Of a stretch of DNA of 64,000 nucleotides, positions 63,101 to 64,000 are shown piece after piece (position 1 is the stretch's first letter; the number at the start of each line of letters is the position of its first letter). Both the position numbers and the translations under genes were made by a program. The notes under the pieces were generated by a model. It was not told where the DNA came from and did no database searches. It was given only the letters and a program-made list of their open reading frames with translations. The DNA is taken from contig CAJTUC010000004.1 in NCBI GenBank assembly GCA_910579395.1, forward strand, positions 62,001 to 126,000, written 5' to 3'. This stretch comes from an uncultured Lachnospiraceae bacterium. Its GTDB lineage: Bacteria > Bacillota > Clostridia > Lachnospirales > Lachnospiraceae.

Positions 63101-63157
63101 TTTGTCTACAAGACCGGCAATGTCTGCCCCAAATGCGGCAGTAAAATGAATCGTTAG
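60128..63157 (+). CDS. Large zinc-ribbon and coiled-coil protein of unknown function
   Basis: About 1009 residues, cytoplasmic by composition. An N-terminal alpha/beta region (1-165) is followed by a four-cysteine zinc ribbon (LCPKCGEKLYMG and ACNACNTFYTPCPK, about 240-290). Next is a disordered Ala/Pro/Lys region with 12-residue repeats of the PAKPAPSAEKTA type (about 405-480), then a long charged helical part (about 500-860). A beta-rich region resembling a bacterial PH-like domain follows (GFVLTPDHIFYHTLFSSGV onward, about 895-965), and a last zinc ribbon (CYRCGFVYKTGNVCPKCG) ends the protein. ATG 60128 follows CGGAG; a GTG three codons earlier is less likely. The layout suggests a scaffold protein. 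Confidence 0.75.
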   Translation: MLLLKANSELQKTFEKLIKTMKAPVAWNDVFVISNNSLILAGDVRSLIFNFDNKKTHTSIIEVPEEGIRLQSMPADYILNNVMNMALYAFGKWGVITGLKVDKDYADLNALFADALRPVGIEPGFTKDNFRFFKAGVQITYEDTLLAILRLLKQEGKLQEKQSLVTSELPQQAGEESKTDASKESKSQPESPDIEDLEDDYYKLGLWHNMRWKKMFDVFQKAASTEADAAKSRIGNNFYLTNYLCPKCGEKLYMGVYPAGRELLIDTDEGRVFMARAYACNACNTFYTPCPKKLLQEGDVYNLKFDEDRTAFEDYLDVIGSTAERTANSNFNEFERERNRPSLKTDDKTAENLDPHTTSDSPYMSEAKSLKEHLASRIKSGSKSRDAKAPETLQTQNGKNEAKSDPTKPASSGEKAAPARSAPAAEKTVPAKPAPSAEKTAPAKPVPSTEKTAPVKPAPSAEKTAPAKPVPSVEAAAPAKPAQSEPDPVPAAFRLAGKTTDELRNILASLERQQAHAAPEQAEHDDSYRRFVENALAEKLTAKYDARVRTLNNLNARQLSDLKTQIGKESVLSEEKRERYIREINSRLFQEEEKALIQKIELSKNRSYADIERMIEDIERRSLPDDLKKEAVQKLREIQAERAKQEVDHLINHMPLHMDRKQLAAYLDKIGQYQGVDITPYRQQLEQRKNMAEKEEITAMIKRGGKKERNALWNLYEQLQKADYKEENKAPFLEKIYAKIRKMDEERIEQICPSIVNLSFTEGLKAHDRISQGTFLPELKVNTLEMIERRLTRLKTDESVQLMRKLKRDLEEELPDCTDFYYYNAREEMKRTPDTYANTSVQADLYSEEEKLESENNRDAMLYAINGYAAQRGPYEYPLMVCDASRSQNGKEGFVLTPDHIFYHTLFSSGVINIPDIERVQPGRKLFGKGIYVKCDGQKEKLPNHVPTQDWDAFAAVLNDFVTYLQERPESRSIEYMAKETHDVKCCYRCGFVYKTGNVCPKCGSKMNR

Positions 63158-63171
63158 CATATAGGAGGTAT

Positions 63172-63447
63172 TTGATGCAGTTTCCTGAGAAAATTGCCGC
63201 ACTGCTTTTAGGCGAAGAATACAGAACGGATGACATCGGTATGTCAAATGCTTCCGTCCTCTTATTTCAGGATAAAGTTCTGAAAATACAGAATGACGAT
63301 GCGGAAGCTGCAAACGAATATCAAATGATGACATGGCTGCGGGGCAAGAAATTCATAGCAGCTCTCCTCTCCATGACAAAATTCCAAAACAACGCTTTTG
63401 GCCGGCTGTTCAATCTGCATTTATTATACTCATATAGACAACCCTAG
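63172..63447 (+). pseudogene. Truncated aminoglycoside-phosphotransferase-like gene
   Basis: The first 60 residues resemble the APH(3')-type kinase N-lobe (MQFPEKIAALLLGEEYRTDD, then ASVLLFQDKVLKIQND with the ATP-site Lys, and EYQMMTWLRGK). After LRGK the sequence turns unrelated and stops at residue 91; the catalytic HGD and DxD motifs are missing. AGGAGG precedes the ATG and the gap to the zinc-ribbon gene is 14 bp, so it is still transcribed. Loss of the C-terminal two thirds makes it non-functional. Confidence 0.7.
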
Positions 63448-63593
63448 TAAAGCTGTACAATGCGATATTGGATATGATAAAACAGTAATCTAATATGGAT
63501 TCGGAAACAGGTTCCCTGCTAATTTTAAAAAGCGCTTCATAAATACTTATCGCTGTTTATGCTGATCAAAAAAAATGATAATTGGTTATAAGC

Positions 63594-63622
63594 TTGCATT
63601 TCGCCTTTGCCTGTGATATAGT
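63594..63622 (+). promoter_or_regulatory. Promoter of queT
   Basis: TTGCAT (63594-63599), 17-bp spacer, TATAGT (63617-63622). Confidence 0.75.
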
Positions 63623-63661
63623 AGCAAAGGCTGAAATGCGCATATTCAGACTATTTACACC

Positions 63662-63704
63662 GGTGAGTTCGAGACCTTCCTCACCTAAAACAAAACTAAA
63701 GGAG
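63662..63704 (+). promoter_or_regulatory. preQ1-I riboswitch
   Basis: Stem GGTGAG/CTCACC closes the 12-nt loop TTCGAGACCTTC and is followed by the A-rich tail TAAAACAAAACTAA, matching the compact preQ1-I (class I) layout of stem, TTC-start loop and AAACTAA tail. The tail runs into the ribosome site AAAGGAG, so binding of preQ1 should block translation of queT. The match in sequence, spacing and downstream gene is strong. Confidence 0.85.
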
Positions 63705-63714
63705 ACAAACGAAT

Positions 63715-64000
63715 ATGAAAAAACAATCTTATGACCAGGCGGTTCCCGTCCGAATCGCTCACCCCTTTTTTTCCGTGACCACAATGGCACAAGCGGCGAT
63801 GATCGCAGCCCTCTATGTTGTATTGACTTTTATTGCCAATGCCTTTGGGCTCGCTAATCACGCGGTACAGGTACGCATCTCCGAGGCACTCACCATTCTG
63901 CCTTATTTTACACCAGCCGCCATACCCGGCCTTTTTATCGGATGTCTGATCAGCAACATTCTGACCGGCTGTATCCTGCCTGATATCATTTTTGGCAGTC
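63715..64000 (+). CDS. queT: QueT-type queuosine-precursor transporter, 3' end outside window
   Basis: The first 95 residues are visible: a short cytoplasmic start (MKKQSYDQAVPVRIAHPFFS) and hydrophobic helices with MAQAAMIAALYVVLTFIANA, VRISEALTILPYFTPAAIPG and LFIGCLISNILTG. This VRISEALTxLP pattern is typical of the QueT substrate-specific component of ECF importers for queuosine precursors. The preQ1 riboswitch directly upstream supports preQ1 or a related deazapurine as the cargo. ATG 63715 follows AAAGGAG. Confidence 0.88.
   Translation, partial: MKKQSYDQAVPVRIAHPFFSVTTMAQAAMIAALYVVLTFIANAFGLANHAVQVRISEALTILPYFTPAAIPGLFIGCLISNILTGCILPDIIFGS

Noticed and set aside
1..64000. tRNA or rRNA genes
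   Set aside because: No cloverleaf with conserved T-loop bases or rRNA-like sequence was recognised; a tRNAscan run would be the decisive test.

Overview
The window looks like a chromosomal segment of a spore-forming, gut-type Clostridia, most likely Lachnospiraceae. The evidence is the presence of spoVT and spoVG, a two-subunit GlgC/GlgD pair, a T-box in front of ileS, clustered peptide and sugar ABC importers without a PTS, and low-to-mid GC. Genus cannot be fixed from the sequence alone. No rRNA, tRNA, CRISPR array, phage or intact insertion sequence was found.

Layout. 1-6.3 kb (minus strand): a carbohydrate locus with two LplB/LplC-type permeases, a sugar-binding lipoprotein and a GH2 glycosidase that runs off the left edge. 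6.6-12.9 kb: glycogen phosphorylase, then ileS with its T-box leader. 13-19.3 kb: a sensor with two solute-binding domains and an EAL output, then a plus-strand run of degV, an Eis-like acetyltransferase and asparaginase. 19.3-26.7 kb: a dipeptide/oligopeptide ABC operon (binding protein first, then D, F, B, C) ending in an M20 amidohydrolase. 27-34.2 kb: an orphan C39-like protein, a GNAT, and an operon of an XRE-PurM fusion regulator, an AraC regulator and a heterodimeric ABC exporter. 34.2-37 kb: a small accessory islet with regulator debris, an AlkZ-related/EVE fusion and a decayed XRE-PIN toxin-antitoxin pair. 37-50 kb: housekeeping genes in minus orientation, glgC-glgD, spoVG, pth, mfd, a 37-residue micro-gene, an alpha/beta hydrolase, a membrane MurF-like ligase, ddl and spoVT. 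The spoVG-pth-mfd-spoVT order matches the classical Bacillus order, with the hydrolase and cell-wall ligases inserted. 50-55 kb (plus): murC, a DnaD/DnaC helicase-loading pair and prs. 55-60 kb (minus): an intracellular CE8 esterase, a hemerythrin, the NAD salvage pair pncA-pncB and a lipoprotein. 60-64 kb (plus): a 1009-residue zinc-ribbon protein, a broken phosphotransferase, and a preQ1-I riboswitch driving queT, which runs off the right edge.

The most unusual signal is not a protein. Several minus-strand intergenic gaps are filled by a modular structured element that begins at the upstream stop codon and ends near the next ribosome binding site. Three copies share a three-way-junction core whose stems differ by compensatory base changes. 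A second recurrent motif, a purine-rich stretch followed by two in-frame start codons four codons apart, opens five unrelated genes. Among proteins, the XRE-PurM fusion beside AraC/ABC-exporter genes, the AlkZ-related/EVE fusion and the large zinc-ribbon protein are the best candidates for undescribed functions.
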